Of a stretch of DNA of 64,000 bases, positions 34,235 through 43,299 are shown in pieces. Every line of letters starts with the position of its first letter. Position 1 is the stretch's first letter. Under the pieces are notes generated by a model. It ran no database searches, had not been told where the DNA came from, and saw only the letters and a list, made by a program, of their open reading frames with translations. The stretch is from assembly GCF_964019765.1 (NCBI RefSeq), contig NZ_OZ026461.1:558001-622000 (forward strand), read 5' to 3'. A program made the translations under genes and the position numbers. The stretch is from Spiroplasma endosymbiont of Panorpa germanica (lineage in GTDB: Bacteria; Bacillota_I; Bacilli_A; Mycoplasmatales; Mycoplasmataceae).

Positions 34235-34759
34235 TTATTTTTTGTTAGATTTTCTAATTTGTAAGTTGATGCGTTTTGGTTCAACTTTAGTATCTTGGAA
34301 TAAAGTTGTTTTACGAACTTTTTGGATAACTTCTGCTGGGATTTTTACATCTCTTAATTCATTATATGTATCTTTTGTATCTCATGAACCAGTAACTGGT
34401 GCAATTCACATTTCATCTGGTTTACGTTTTACTTTTGCATTCATTCAGTGCATTGCAATGATGTTGTTTACTTCATCTGCATCTCCGTTTGGATCTGCTA
34501 AAGTTAATACTCAACCAAATTCTGATTCAAGATTTTTCTCTTGAACTTTAATAATCGCTCCACAAACGTCACGACGGTAAATAGATTGATTATGTCCTGA
34601 AACTGGTTCAGCTTTTTCTCAAATGAATTTTTCTTGAACTTCAGTTAGTTTAATACCTTCTACTACGATTTTTTTTGGTTTAGGATCACTTGCTTTTTTA
34701 CGAGTTTCTAAGTGTTGGGGCTTAGATCCTTTAGATTTGTTTGTTGTTTTAGTAGCCAT
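34235..34759 (-). CDS. HNH-fold-like protein lacking the catalytic motif
   Basis: A 174-residue protein with a basic, disordered N-terminus. Residues 70-125 follow the plan of small HNH nucleases: IYRRDVCGAIIK, then SEFGWVL, then NNIIAMHWMNAKVK. Family members have a D-H pair (GWEIDHI) where this has GWVLTLADPNG, and only one Cys is kept. It therefore looks like a non-catalytic relative, perhaps a nucleic-acid or ribosome binding protein. The family link is inference from pattern. Monocistronic; CTCTACCC upstream gives only a weak ribosome site. Confidence 0.6.
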
Positions 34760-34892
34760 GTGCTCTACCCATCCTTTTCTTTTTTATTCGATTAGATTCT
34801 AGCAATAACTAATTTATAATTAATTACCAAAATACTTATATATTATATCAAAAAAATGGCTTTTTTAAAATACTATATAAAAAATTTAAAAC

Positions 34893-34917
34893 ATTATAAA
34901 AAAATTTATTTTTATAA
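34893..34917 (-). terminator. possible rpsO terminator
   Basis: Ten-base AT-only inverted repeat ATTATAAAAA (34893-34902) / TTTTTATAAT (34908-34917), after the rpsO stop. Weak stem, so modest confidence. Confidence 0.45.
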
Positions 34918-34944
34918 TTTTTTAAAACAAATATAGAATTTTAA

Positions 34945-35211
34945 TTATTTTCTTAGATTTAATTTTGCGATAATTGCTTTGTAACGTTCAAAATCATTTT
35001 TGATTAAGAAGTTTAAGTGATGTTTTCTTTGAGAAACTTTTTTCAATAAACTTCTTCTTGAAGTGATATCTTTTTTATGTAACTGTAAATGTTCAGTTAA
35101 GTTTCTAATATCATCAGTTAAAAGTGCGATTTGAACTTCAGCACGTCCAGTGTCTTTGTCGTTTTGACCGAATTCTTTAATAATTTCAGCTTTTCTTGCT
35201 TTTAATACCAT
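34945..35211 (-). CDS. rpsO: 30S ribosomal protein S15
   Basis: Primary 16S-binding protein of the small subunit platform; 88 residues, full length. GRAEVQIALLTDDIRNLTEHL and LLKKVSQRKHHLNFL are the family signature. CAAGGGGGAAAATATT precedes the ATG. It follows ribF, as in many Firmicutes, after a 110-base gap with its own promoter region. Confidence 0.97.
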   Translation of the reverse strand: MVLKARKAEIIKEFGQNDKDTGRAEVQIALLTDDIRNLTEHLQLHKKDITSRRSLLKKVSQRKHHLNFLIKNDFERYKAIIAKLNLRK

Positions 35212-35322
35212 AATATTTTCCCCCTTGTTTTTTTCACTGGTTTTGTTTTGACAAAGTAGTAATTTTGGGATGAATTAAAACAATGACAAACTATACCTTT
35301 TGTTATTATAAATGAAAATATG

Positions 35323-36078
35323 CTATTTTCCTAAATATTTTAAAAATATTATTGATTTTGGTAAAATACCTTCTAAATCAATTTCATTAATTTTTAAACG
35401 ATTGGCAACTACATGAAAGTAAATTTTTTTGTTCTCAATTAGCCCCAGATATTTACCATCCATTACTGTGATCGCATTATCCTCAAGTTCATATAAATTA
35501 GCCTTTATTTTTGAGATTTTAAGTTCCAATTTCTTCAGCATCATTTTATTAGCCTGAGCCACATGTCCTGTTGAAATAAGTTCTTTTAATTCACTAGAAG
35601 AAAATTCATTTACTCTGTGATAAATTACAACATTATCTGTACCAAATTTAGATAGTAAATCGTAGATATCACCTTGACCTCTGAAACCAAAGTTGACATC
35701 ACTTCCGACCACGATTTTTTTAGCACATAACCTCTCCTTCATTCACTCAATAAAAATATCTTTATTGATTTTTATCATTTCCTCGTTTACCTGAATTTCG
35801 ATAATATAGTCAATGTAGGTTAAATCATCAATTTCCTTGTATTTTATTTCATTATCAAGGATTTGTTCTGAATTACCAGATAAGTATGATTTAACTTTTC
35901 GTGAAAAGGTTACAACTACTGCTTTTAAATCATTTTTAGTTGCCATCTTAGCGGTTTTCTTTAGGATTTCTTGGTGAATTCGATGAATTCCATCAAAAAA
36001 TCCGATTGTTACAACACTTGGTTCGTTAATTAATTGTTCGTTAATCTTTTCGCTAAGATCTATTTTAATAATTTCCAT
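35323..36078 (-). CDS. ribF: FAD synthetase/riboflavin kinase, reduced C-terminal part
   Basis: Makes FMN and FAD from riboflavin. 251 residues; usual length is about 300. The N-terminal adenylyltransferase is clear: TIGFFDGIHRIHQ near residue 25 and GSDVNFGFRGQGD near residue 120. The C-terminal riboflavin-kinase half is only about 75 residues and I see none of its usual ATP-binding PTAN motif. It may therefore adenylate FMN without phosphorylating riboflavin, or hold a diverged kinase. ATG overlaps the truB stop (TAATG). Confidence 0.85.
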
Positions 36079-36998
36079 TAATAGCCCTCCATTTCGGCTT
36101 CTGTTTTTTTAATAGCTGGATCATCTTGCCAAAGTCCTCTTTGGCAAGTATAAATATGGTTAGCTACATGTTTGTAAATTCCAATTACCTCTTTTTTATC
36201 ATTTACAATAAAGACAATCGGGAATGAAACTCTTGGTAGAATAATCGATTTTCCCTGACGAACATCTTGTTCAAAATGATATTGAATCAAAACTTGCTCT
36301 GATTTTGTTAAAGTGTCGTAGAGAGAAATTAAGTTATTTCAGCTTAAATCCTCAATATTTTTAGCATTACTCAATTTAAATAAGCCTGAAGCACTACGTT
36401 CTAATTTTGAAACAGTTGCAATAGTGTTTAAATCATTTGCAAAATCTGTGACAAAACTTCTCACATAAGTTCCCTTGCTAACCTTAAGTTTGAAGGAAAT
36501 TTCGTGATCCTTTTTATTGTACTCAACTAGTTCACACTCTTGAATCGTGACAGTACGTGGTTTAATTTCCACTTCATCACCTTTATTCTCGCGAGCATAT
36601 TCGTAAAGTTTTTTACCCTGCACTTTGATAGCCGAGTAGATCGGAGGATATTGTTCATAAATGTAACCATTGTATTTTTTGGCAACTTCTTTAATTGTTT
36701 TTTTGGCAATTTTTACAGGTTCCTCTTGGCTAATAACTTTTCCAGTAGTATCTTTAGTGTCTGTGTCGATGAACAATTTAGCGGTAACATTATATGATTT
36801 ATTGGCAGAAAGTAAAAAGTCACTAACTTTGGTGGCTTGATTAACCAAAACCACCATCAATCCCGAAGCTAAGGGATCTAAAGTACCAGCATGTCCAATT
36901 TTCTTAATGTTAAGCTTTTTTTGAATTTTTTTAATCAAATCATTTGAAGTCATTCCCGATGGTTTGTTGACTAAAAAAATGCCAGATTTTTGTAACAT
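36078..36998 (-). CDS. truB: tRNA pseudouridine(55) synthase
   Basis: Converts U55 of tRNAs to pseudouridine. 306 residues. NKPSGMTSNDLIKKI at the start, GHAGTLDPLASGLMVV with catalytic Asp near residue 40, then YPPIYSAIKVQGKKLYEYAR and VSKGTYVRSF. The C-terminal 100 residues follow after a TGA-Trp at 36339-36341 (LSWNNL) and would look like a separate gene under the standard code. ATG at 36998 has TAGGAGTGA. The stop overlaps ribF by one base. Confidence 0.93.
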
Positions 36999-37084
36999 TA
37001 ATTTCACTCCTAAGTCCAATAAATTTATTTTACCTTATTTATGGTACTAAAAATTTATTTTTTTCATTAAGATATTTATTGAGT

Positions 37085-37333
37085 TTACGAAATTATCAAA
37101 TTTAAATAAATATATATAAAAAGCACTAATTTAAGGAAATTATTGCATAAATGAAATATTACTATTAAATTTTTATCAATTATTTCATAATGCATTCTAT
37201 TGAAACAACGAACATGATTTGTAATTTTTTCTTTACCACCAACTGCTTCTATAAAAAAGATTAATCTTGATAATTTATACTTTTTTTCATAAAAACTTTT
37301 ACCTCAAATGCAATTATATTTAACATATCGAAA
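37085..37333 (-). pseudogene. decayed PTS EIIB-like fragment
   Basis: This is the main content of the 440-base gap between truB and the next gene. An 83-codon frame without start codon reads ...IEAVGGKEKITNHVRC... followed by FNRMHYEIIDK. PTS EIIB domains of the glucose/sucrose family have [I/V]GGKENI..V.HC.TRLR..L.D, with the phosphorylated Cys in HC; spacing and residues match well. No ribosome site and no EIIC part nearby. Best seen as the remnant of a lost sugar transporter gene, though a short functional product is not excluded. Confidence 0.45.
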
Positions 37334-37442
37334 CTATTCATATATATAATTATAGGTTAAACTAAGTTAAATTATATTTTATATATTTAATAAATTTAAT
37401 AAATTATGTGGTATAATTATTTAAATGAAAGGTTGTGTCTAA

Positions 37443-37982
37443 ATGATTTATAAATCAAAATTGTTTGATGAAATTGAGCAAGAATTTGAGAAAATTTCTA
37501 AAAAGGAATATTCGACTTCTGGAAACCCTTTAAGTAATCTCAAGACAAGCATTTTTTATCTTAAAAAACACCACTTCTCAAGTAAAGAAGAATTTGAGAA
37601 AACGGTAGTTAAGAGAATTGCTGATACTATTAAAACAATTGAGAAAGATATTGTAACTAAGTCAGTTGCCTTTCAGGAAATAGCGTATCAAAATTATAAT
37701 CAATTGATTGATCCTGAAAAATGAGTAAATTTTAGTAAAAAAGAAGCGACAGAGCTAAGCTATAACGAATATGGTGAAGATGAGATAAAATTCCTAAGAC
37801 ACCTTTATATTTTGTGATTAACCTGAGTTTACTGTGATGAAGAATTAAAGAAACTGAGAATAAAAAGTAGTAAAGAACAATATAAGAATCTAGGTAAGTC
37901 TCAAAGAGAGTATATCACCAAGAGAAATGATATTTTAAAGCAACGCGTTAAAGCTTGACATGTCGAAGAAGTAGAAGAATAA
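37443..37982 (+). CDS. hypothetical protein, 179 residues
   Basis: Unknown, highly charged, helical protein without membrane segment. Read through several TGA-Trp codons (EKWVNF, LWLTWVY, KAWHVEE). AAAGGT upstream and a promoter-like TATAAT about 25 bases before the ATG support expression. It is convergent with the ABC permease gene and shares its terminator. Confidence 0.68.
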
Positions 37983-38000
37983 AAATTTACGAAATTAAAA

Positions 38001-38020
38001 AAACTCTCATTTGAGAGTTT
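38001..38020. terminator. bidirectional terminator
   Basis: AAACTCTCA (38001-38009) and TGAGAGTTT (38012-38020) with A and T runs; serves the 37443 gene and the operon ending at 38040. Confidence 0.85.
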
Positions 38021-38039
38021 TTTTAATGTTATTTTTGGG

Positions 38040-38909
38040 CTATTTTTTAGCACTTCATTTAAAAGTAAATACTGTTATCAAAAACAAAGCTGCTATAATT
38101 AAAGTTGCTCCAAGAATTGGTTGTCATGTGGCTGTGAAATCTTTTCCACCAAATGCTACATGGTTATTAAAACTTGAATCTCAACCTGAATTAATTGATC
38201 CTTGAGTCGCATATAAGAATAAAAAGACTGAGTATTTATGAGGAATGAAGTACGTGAATATCATCATCCCTTTTGAAGTTTCTACAACCGAAGGATCTAT
38301 CATAATTCCAGAAAAGAAGATTGAGAAAAAATATACCATCATCACAATTCCTTGCATTGCCCCTTCTGAATTGAAAAGTCCCCCAAATAATGTTGCTAAA
38401 CCAATTGAGGTTAGTGAAACTAAAATTGTTGCTAAAATAAGTCATCCTCAATTTATTTGTGACAAGGTGCTCGCAAATGATTTGGTCCCTTCTGGTGATT
38501 TAATAATTTCCCCAATTATTAAGGCAACGATAAACATCACAACTAAGGCAACTAAAGAAACCAATAAGTAAAATAGTCATAATGCTCCTAGAAACATTCC
38601 CTTTTTAACACCAGTAGTATCAATTCTTTTTAAAAATACTGAGTTTTTTCACTCCACGATTGCTGGAGCAAGTGATGTTAAAATTGTTAGTGATGGTAGA
38701 AGTAAATATGGATAAAGTGATTGACCCCCCGATGATTTGTTTCCGATTACACTAAAGAACATAATCATGAAAAATATCGGAACAATAAACATAAATAAAG
38801 GTCCGCGAGCATTTCTAAAGAAAGACTTAGATATTAACAAGAAAAGATTTTTAAAAACATTTAAGCTGCGTTTTAAACCAAATTCTGATTTTTCTAAATT
38901 AGTTGTCAT
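38040..38909 (-). CDS. ABC-2 type permease
   Basis: Membrane subunit of an ABC exporter, 289 residues, six helices in the ABC-2 layout: an N-terminal helix after ISKSFFRNARGP, a glycine-rich loop, and a last helix ending FTFKWSAKK. It partners with the ATPase gene that overlaps it by 11 bases. AAGGGAGTTT precedes the ATG. Substrate unknown. Last gene of an operon that begins with rsmE and includes the two unknown proteins described below. Confidence 0.85.
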
Positions 38910-39612
38910 ATTTTAAACTCCCTTCAAAATGTTTATCCATAATATTTCTAACGCTTTTAAACTCTTTAATAGCATCAGTTATTTTTCTGTCAAAACAAAC
39001 TTTTCCATCATTGATAATAATCATTCGCGTACACAACAATTCTACTTCTTCGGGACTATGTGATACTAATAATAAAGTTTTGTTATCTTTTTTTAGTTTT
39101 TCTTTAAAGAATGTAATAATTGAGAATTGCAATTGCATATCCAAACCAGTTGTTAGTTCATCTAAAATTACTAATTCTGGGTCATTCATCATTGAAATCA
39201 TTGCATTAAAACGTTGCTTTTGACCTCCAGATAATTTTTTGATTGGACGTTTACGAAACTCTTCAATATCAAAAACTTTATTTAATTGTTCTTCTCATTG
39301 CAAAGTAAATCTAGGATAAATTGATCGATAAAATTTCAACATGTCATCAGCACAAATTCCTGCAGGTCATTCTCCTTGTTGAAATTGTATCCCAATTTCT
39401 TTTTTTAAATCCCCTTCTAAATCAAAATGAATTGATCCAGATGTTGGTTTTGAAGTTTGAGCAATCATTTCCACTAAAGTAGTTTTACCACAACCATTAG
39501 ATCCTAAAATTGCTAAACGTTCTCCTTTTTTAATATTTAAATTTAAGCCTTTTAAAACCTTTTTTTTACCAAATTCCTTTGATAAATCTTTTATCGTAAT
39601 AAAATCGTTCAT
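38899..39612 (-). CDS. ABC transporter ATP-binding protein
   Basis: ATPase of the ABC-2 exporter, 237 residues. Walker A GSNGCGKTT near residue 37, signature LSGGQKQR near residue 133, Walker B LVILDELTTGLD and switch His in SHSPEEVE. It resembles drug, antibiotic and sodium export ATPases of the DrrA/NatA type. AAAAGGAGAAAC precedes the ATG. It lies 16 bases after the 456-residue gene, so expression is likely shared with it. Confidence 0.9.
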
Positions 39613-39628
39613 GTTTCTCCTTTTGTTC

Positions 39629-40999
39629 TTAGTTATCAAAACCTATTAAAAATTGCTGTTCAGAAATTCCATCAATTGTTTGCATCATCGTGATCAAAAG
39701 ATCATCAAAGTTTTTAATTAGTTGAATTGGGTATTTTGAATCAAAATACGGTTTTGAGTATGTTATTTTAGCTCGATATGAAGATAATCAGCTATGAGCT
39801 AAAAGATTTAGAGCCTCCATCGCCTCGCGTTGTTTTAGAGACTTTATCTCTGCAATAATTTCACGCGGCAGTTTATCATATAGTTCCTTAGATTTTTTAA
39901 TTAGAGCTTTTTGATATATTACTAAATTAGCAATTCCAGTCTTCATTACTGGGCTAACAACATATCTGCGGTCTGATGCCCTTGCTTGATCAAATGCAAC
40001 CTTCGAATAACCATTGCTTTCACTCAATCCCGACTGAAGTTCATATTGAGACTCATAATTTTTTAAATCAAATATTTTAAAGTCTTCAAAGTAGTCGCTG
40101 GGAAGTTGAAAATTTGAATTAGTAAATACTGAGTAACGCGAAATTGAATCAAACAACTCTTCTTCAATAAAGTTGAAGTTGTTGAAGAAATAAGTATTGG
40201 TTTGAAACATTCTTTCCAAAATGTATGTAAACATCTCCTTGAAATTAATATTTTTTAAAAATCAATTTCTAATATTTTTAATTTTTAAGAAATTGTTAAT
40301 ATCAAAATTTTTGTACTCATCGTCATTTTTTTTAAATGTCACTTTTAAAATATATTTATCAACCTTTTTACAAAGATATTCATAGAACCAGCGCAAAATT
40401 AAAATATCAACATTATAGTTGTAATCAAAATCATCTTTTAGAGTATACTTAATTATTAATTTTAATGATACTAAATTACCTCTGGTAATTTTATTTGCTT
40501 TTTGAAAACTATCAGTTACATTAACCATTAAATCCTCTTGAACAAACTGGTTTCTTAATATGAAGTTAGTAGACTTATTCTTTGCATTTTTAAATCTAAT
40601 GATCGGTTGTAAATAAAAATTAATATTCACATCTTTTGAAGATAAATTAATTTTTATGTACTCATCGTTTTTTATTTTGGTGACACTTAACTGATGACTA
40701 AGATTTTCAATTACTTGATTAATCTTTTTTTGAAGTTTTGAAAATGAAGCTTTATTAGGCTTAATTTTGGAATACGTAATTAATCCTACATCAAGATTAA
40801 CCTCCTGAGAAAACTCAGTTAAGGAATTATAATCAAAATCACCAAGTTTTTTAAAATGAATTTGTGCATCTTGAAAACTTGCTTTTAAATGCGAAGTGGT
40901 CTTAGAGATTAGCTCGCGAACCTCTTTTGATATGTTGATATGTTTTTTTACAGACTGATTAAACTTACTAGAATCACTTTGAACACCTTTTTTCTTCAT
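39629..40999 (-). CDS. hypothetical protein, possible NTase-fold relative 2
   Basis: Unknown 456-residue protein. Joining two frames through TGA at 40262 gives one chain. Near residue 50 it reads LGDFDYNSLTEFSQEV followed by NLDVGLITY. This has the spacing of the G-S...DxD motif of nucleotidyltransferases (poly-A polymerase/OAS/CD-NTase type), but with G-D and N-x-D. DVNINFYLQPIIRF, about 75 residues later, would be the third acidic strand, also altered. A helical C-terminal half follows. The neighbour at 41010 has the same plan. The fold call is a guess. ATG follows CTAGGAGAA. Confidence 0.55.
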
Positions 41000-41009
41000 C
41001 CAATTTCTC

Positions 41010-42155
41010 CTAGTCTATTTCTACTTTATAAAATATTGAAAATAATACGAAAGTTCCAATTTCCTTGTTATCAGGATATATGTATTTTTTCAATAATTTT
41101 AAATTAGATTCTTCGTTTAAACGCTGCCAATTTCTAATCAAAACATTTTTATTTAAACCCTTACTGGTTAAATACGGGTTAAATTCATATAAAAGATAGA
41201 GCGAATCTGAATCATTAAAGTCCTTCTTATTATACTTTTCAATAAATTTTTTTGCAAATTGGGTGTAATTTTCTAAAAAATCACCAACACTAGGGTAAGT
41301 CATGTTAAAAACATAGTTTAGTCTTCTTAATTTAAAGGAATTAAAAATTTGATAAAATATCTTTGAACTTTTAAAATAGAAATCCTGAGTTTTAAATAAA
41401 CTATCAACATAAACTTCATTTCTTAAAAATTTCTTAAAAACTAAACTAACCCATTCCCTCATAAACTCATTTTTATTAAGTTGTATTTGCAGATCACTTA
41501 TAATAGCCAATTTTAGAATTGGAATGTTGGCTTGTTTTATTTTAAAATCCTCATTCGAGATAAGTGAGATAATTAAGTAATCCAACTTATTCAATAAAAG
41601 TTTATTCATGATTTTATATTCTTTTCGAAAATGAATGCTAAAGTCTAGGGCAAATTTCTTATTTTTTTCTGTAATCTGGTAAATCTGTTTTGAATCAATT
41701 GCAAAAGCCAAATTCATTTTGATTTTTATTCCTCTAATCTCCCAAGCCAAAACTAAGCTATTTTCACTTTTACTAAAACTAATAATTTCAATTTTTATAC
41801 GTTTTAGCTCTGGGGTAATTTTTTTGTACACTAAAGTTTTAAAATCTGTTAAGATTTTTGATTCATCATCAGCTTTTAAATTTTGCTCCACTAACTTTTC
41901 ATACTTTTGAAATTCTTTAAAACTCACAAATTTTAAAACCATAGCTTCAATATTCAAGTTTTTTTTATCAAAATACAGGTCATTTTTAATATCAGATGTA
42001 ATGTGCATTTTGCCAAAATTTGATATTAACTGTGAAATTTGATCCAGAGTTCTTTTTAATTCAACCAAAATATTTCTTGGAGTTTTTTGAAGACTTAGTA
42101 AGTCGTTAACAAATTCATATTCTCTGGTTACATCTTTGTAACTTCTATCTTTCAA
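41010..42155 (-). CDS. hypothetical protein, possible NTase-fold relative 1
   Basis: Unknown 381-residue protein. Its start is TTG at 42155, set by GGAGGTTTTAG. Residues 40-75 (FGKMHITSDIKNDLYF, then KKNLNIEAMVLKF) line up with the equivalent segment of the next gene, and KIKMNLAFAID lines up with its later strand; all candidate acidic positions are lost. This suggests two diverged paralogues in tandem, this one with no catalytic residues. Ten bases separate the two genes. It follows rsmE by 15 bases. Confidence 0.55.
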   Translation of the reverse strand: MKDRSYKDVTREYEFVNDLLSLQKTPRNILVELKRTLDQISQLISNFGKMHITSDIKNDLYFDKKNLNIEAMVLKFVSFKEFQKYEKLVEQNLKADDESKILTDFKTLVYKKITPELKRIKIEIISFSKSENSLVLAWEIRGIKIKMNLAFAIDSKQIYQITEKNKKFALDFSIHFRKEYKIMNKLLLNKLDYLIISLISNEDFKIKQANIPILKLAIISDLQIQLNKNEFMREWVSLVFKKFLRNEVYVDSLFKTQDFYFKSSKIFYQIFNSFKLRRLNYVFNMTYPSVGDFLENYTQFAKKFIEKYNKKDFNDSDSLYLLYEFNPYLTSKGLNKNVLIRNWQRLNEESNLKLLKKYIYPDNKEIGTFVLFSIFYKVEID

Positions 42156-42170
42156 ACTAAAACCTCCGTT

Positions 42171-42890
42171 TTATAACTCATATTCAAAGATTATGTTACT
42201 TAAAAACATTAACGGTGCTGTTTCGGCACGCAGAATTCTTTTACCAAGAGTTACAATATTATAATCATTTTCTTTAAATCAATTTATTTCTTTTTCCTCA
42301 AAGCCGCCTTCTGGTCCAACAACTAAAGTAATTTCTTTCAAGTCTTTTGATAAATACTTCTTAAAGCTTTCATCTTTTTCAGATTCATAAGCAACTAGTT
42401 TAATTTTTGAATTCACAAAATTTTTTAGATTTTCAATTTTGTCAATAATTGGTCTAATTTTTGGGGTTGAGATTTGATGAGATTGCTCTGCTGCATCTTC
42501 ACAAATTCTCTTTCAGCGTTCAATTTTATTGTCTATTTTCTTAGCATCAATCTTAACAACACTGCGTTTAAACATAACAGGAATAATTTCATCAACACCA
42601 AGTTCGGTCGCTTTTTGTAAAACAAAGTCTCATTTTTGTTCGCGAATCAATCCTAAAACCAAAGTAACTCTAACATTGGATTGCTTGGCTTCTTGTTTTT
42701 TTGAAATAATTTTGGTATCAACTAAATTATCAGTTAAACCTAAAACTTCTACTAAATATTCAACTTTATCATGAACGATCATGATTTGCTCACTTGTCTT
42801 AATTTTGACTACATTCTTAAAATGGTGTAGATTTTGGGTGCTGAAGACAAAAGAGTTGTTAATCTTTTCTTCAACAAAATAACGATGCAT
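42171..42890 (-). CDS. rsmE: 16S rRNA m3U1498 methyltransferase
   Basis: SPOUT methyltransferase of 239 residues that methylates U1498 in the decoding centre. The N-terminal PUA-like part begins MHRYFVEE and has HHFKNVVK; the knotted domain has LVVGPEGGFEEKE and LGKRILRAETA, the family signature. CAAAGGAGGAAG precedes the ATG. First gene after the rbfA terminator. Confidence 0.92.
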
Positions 42891-42917
42891 GAATCTTCCT
42901 CCTTTGTATGAAAGGAA

Positions 42918-42940
42918 AACAACTGAAAAATTCAGTTGTT
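42918..42940 (-). terminator. terminator of the infB-rbfA operon
   Basis: AACAACTGAA (42918-42927) and TTCAGTTGTT (42931-42940), 10-base stem, T-rich after it on the minus strand. Confidence 0.75.
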
Positions 42941-42947
42941 TTAAAAT

Positions 42948-43298
42948 CTATTTATTTTTAATATTTTTTAAAATTTCTTCAATTTTATTGGCATTGCTTA
43001 AAGATTCATCGTAAATGAATTCCAACTCTGGAACAAATTTCATTTCAACTTTCCCTGCAAGCTTATGTCTAACCTCTTTGCTCTTAGCTTTCAATTCTTC
43101 TATCACATCTTCTTTTGAAATTGAATCTATTAAATGTGAGTAAAAAACTTTTGCGTGGCTTAAATCATTAGTTAAACGTACCTCTTTTACTGAAATTGAT
43201 CTCATGATTTCATTATCATGAAATTCCTTTGAAAAAATTAAACTCAATTCTCTTAAAATACTTGAATTTAAACGTTCTACTTTAATATCGTGTCCCAT
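42948..43298 (-). CDS. rbfA: 30S ribosome-binding factor A
   Basis: Assists late 30S maturation near the 5' end of 16S rRNA. 116 residues, normal size. DIKVERLNSSILRELSLI at the start and the KH-like VRLTNDLSHAKVFYS; ELEFIYDESLSNANKIEEIL at the end is the family C-terminal motif. Ribosome site AGGTGAAATAG lies in the last codons of infB. Confidence 0.93.
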   Translation of the reverse strand: MGHDIKVERLNSSILRELSLIFSKEFHDNEIMRSISVKEVRLTNDLSHAKVFYSHLIDSISKEDVIEELKAKSKEVRHKLAGKVEMKFVPELEFIYDESLSNANKIEEILKNIKNK

Positions 43299-43299
43299 A

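Noticed and set aside
36078-36290. Apparent separate 70-codon gene between truB and ribF
   Set aside because: It is the C-terminal part of truB once TGA at 36339-36341 is read as Trp.
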